DNA from: Ascaris suum
Taxonomy: Eukaryota > Nematoda > Chromadorea > Rhabditida > Ascarididae
NCBI GenBank assembly: GCA_013433145.1
Contig: CM024169.1
Span: forward strand, 496,001-560,000
Length of the DNA: 64,000 nt
Direction of reading: 5' to 3'
Shown: positions 63,495 to 64,000 of the stretch, in pieces
Numbering within the stretch: the first letter of the stretch is position 1
How the letters are laid out: each line of letters begins with the position of its first letter
The notes under the pieces: generated by a model
Database searches by the model: none
The model's input: only the letters and a program-made list of their open reading frames with translations
What the model was told of the DNA's origin: nothing
Made by a program: the position numbers and the translations under genes

Positions 63495-64000
63495 TATTGA
63501 TATCACTGTGGAGTTCTTGCTCAACCAATACACTTCTTGAAATGCCCTCAACAGTATCAAAAAATCATATCAGATATTCGATATAGTTTAATAGTTTAGC
63601 TTATCGTTGATCGGTATAGCTTATCAGTGACAAGTTTATCACTAGTTCCACTTTGTGAATCTGTATGATTTTTCAAAGCTTAAGCACTTCGAGCAATATC
63701 GAAGAAAATATATGTTATGCTCCGTGTTTAGTGTACCTACCCATTAAATTTTATTGGTGATAGGTTAACATGACGTCTTATGAAAAGTAAACTTCCCACT
63801 ATATTTTATTGAAGCAACCGGAGTTCAATGAAAAAAAATGCATGGATATAACAATGAATGTGATGGTAGTGAACGCTTAAATAATTTTCAACAAAGAGTT
63901 GTAAATTTATGTTGTCGTCATTCACTCAATATTGCCTTAAAAGAGCGAGAAAAATATTTTGATCACATTCATCTATTATAAATACAGATTGCAGCAGTAT
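63495..64000. other. Right-end AT-rich DNA, nothing recognised
   Basis: Short imperfect repeats of CTTATCxxTGA type around 63600-63640; no coding sequence. Confidence 0.4.

Overview
The window looks like AT-rich nuclear DNA of a nematode. The evidence is a multi-exon animal gene with GT-AG introns whose 3' splice sites are often the T-rich nematode type (poly-T followed by CAG). Very long (TA)n arrays, frequent homopolymer runs and a decayed LINE-type reverse transcriptase fit the same picture. The exact clade cannot be fixed from this sequence alone.

One gene can be read with confidence. It lies on the + strand at 7301-21532, in 14 exons that join without a frame break into a 651-residue protein of the fatty acid transport protein / very-long-chain acyl-CoA synthetase family (FATP, SLC27). 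It is closest in character to the Caenorhabditis ACS-20/ACS-22 (FATP4-like) proteins. All adenylation-domain signatures and the FATP C-terminal signature are present, and the phases of all 13 introns agree. Two of its 3' splice sites sit inside short tandem duplications. One of these could add exactly 12 codons in frame.

Layout. 1-2 kb: coding-like minus-strand pieces of an unresolved gene running off the left edge. 2.2-7.2 kb: repeats, including three (TA)n arrays, and otherwise featureless AT-rich DNA. 7.2-21.5 kb: the FATP gene, with introns of 329-1927 bp, a (TA)n array in intron 6 and a GC-richer island in intron 9. 22.2-22.45 kb: a possible convergent minus-strand terminal exon. 26.9-27.5 kb: possible last exons of a + strand gene. 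28-64 kb: gene-poor DNA with two decayed reverse-transcriptase fragments (about 45.9-46.0 kb, +; about 60.16-61.0 kb, -), a few coding-like islands without an identified family, G/C homopolymer tracts, three more (TA)n arrays and a perfect 15-bp-arm palindrome.

No tRNA, rRNA, CRISPR array or prokaryotic operon was seen. Most open frames in the window are chance frames in AT-rich DNA or translations of (TA)n.
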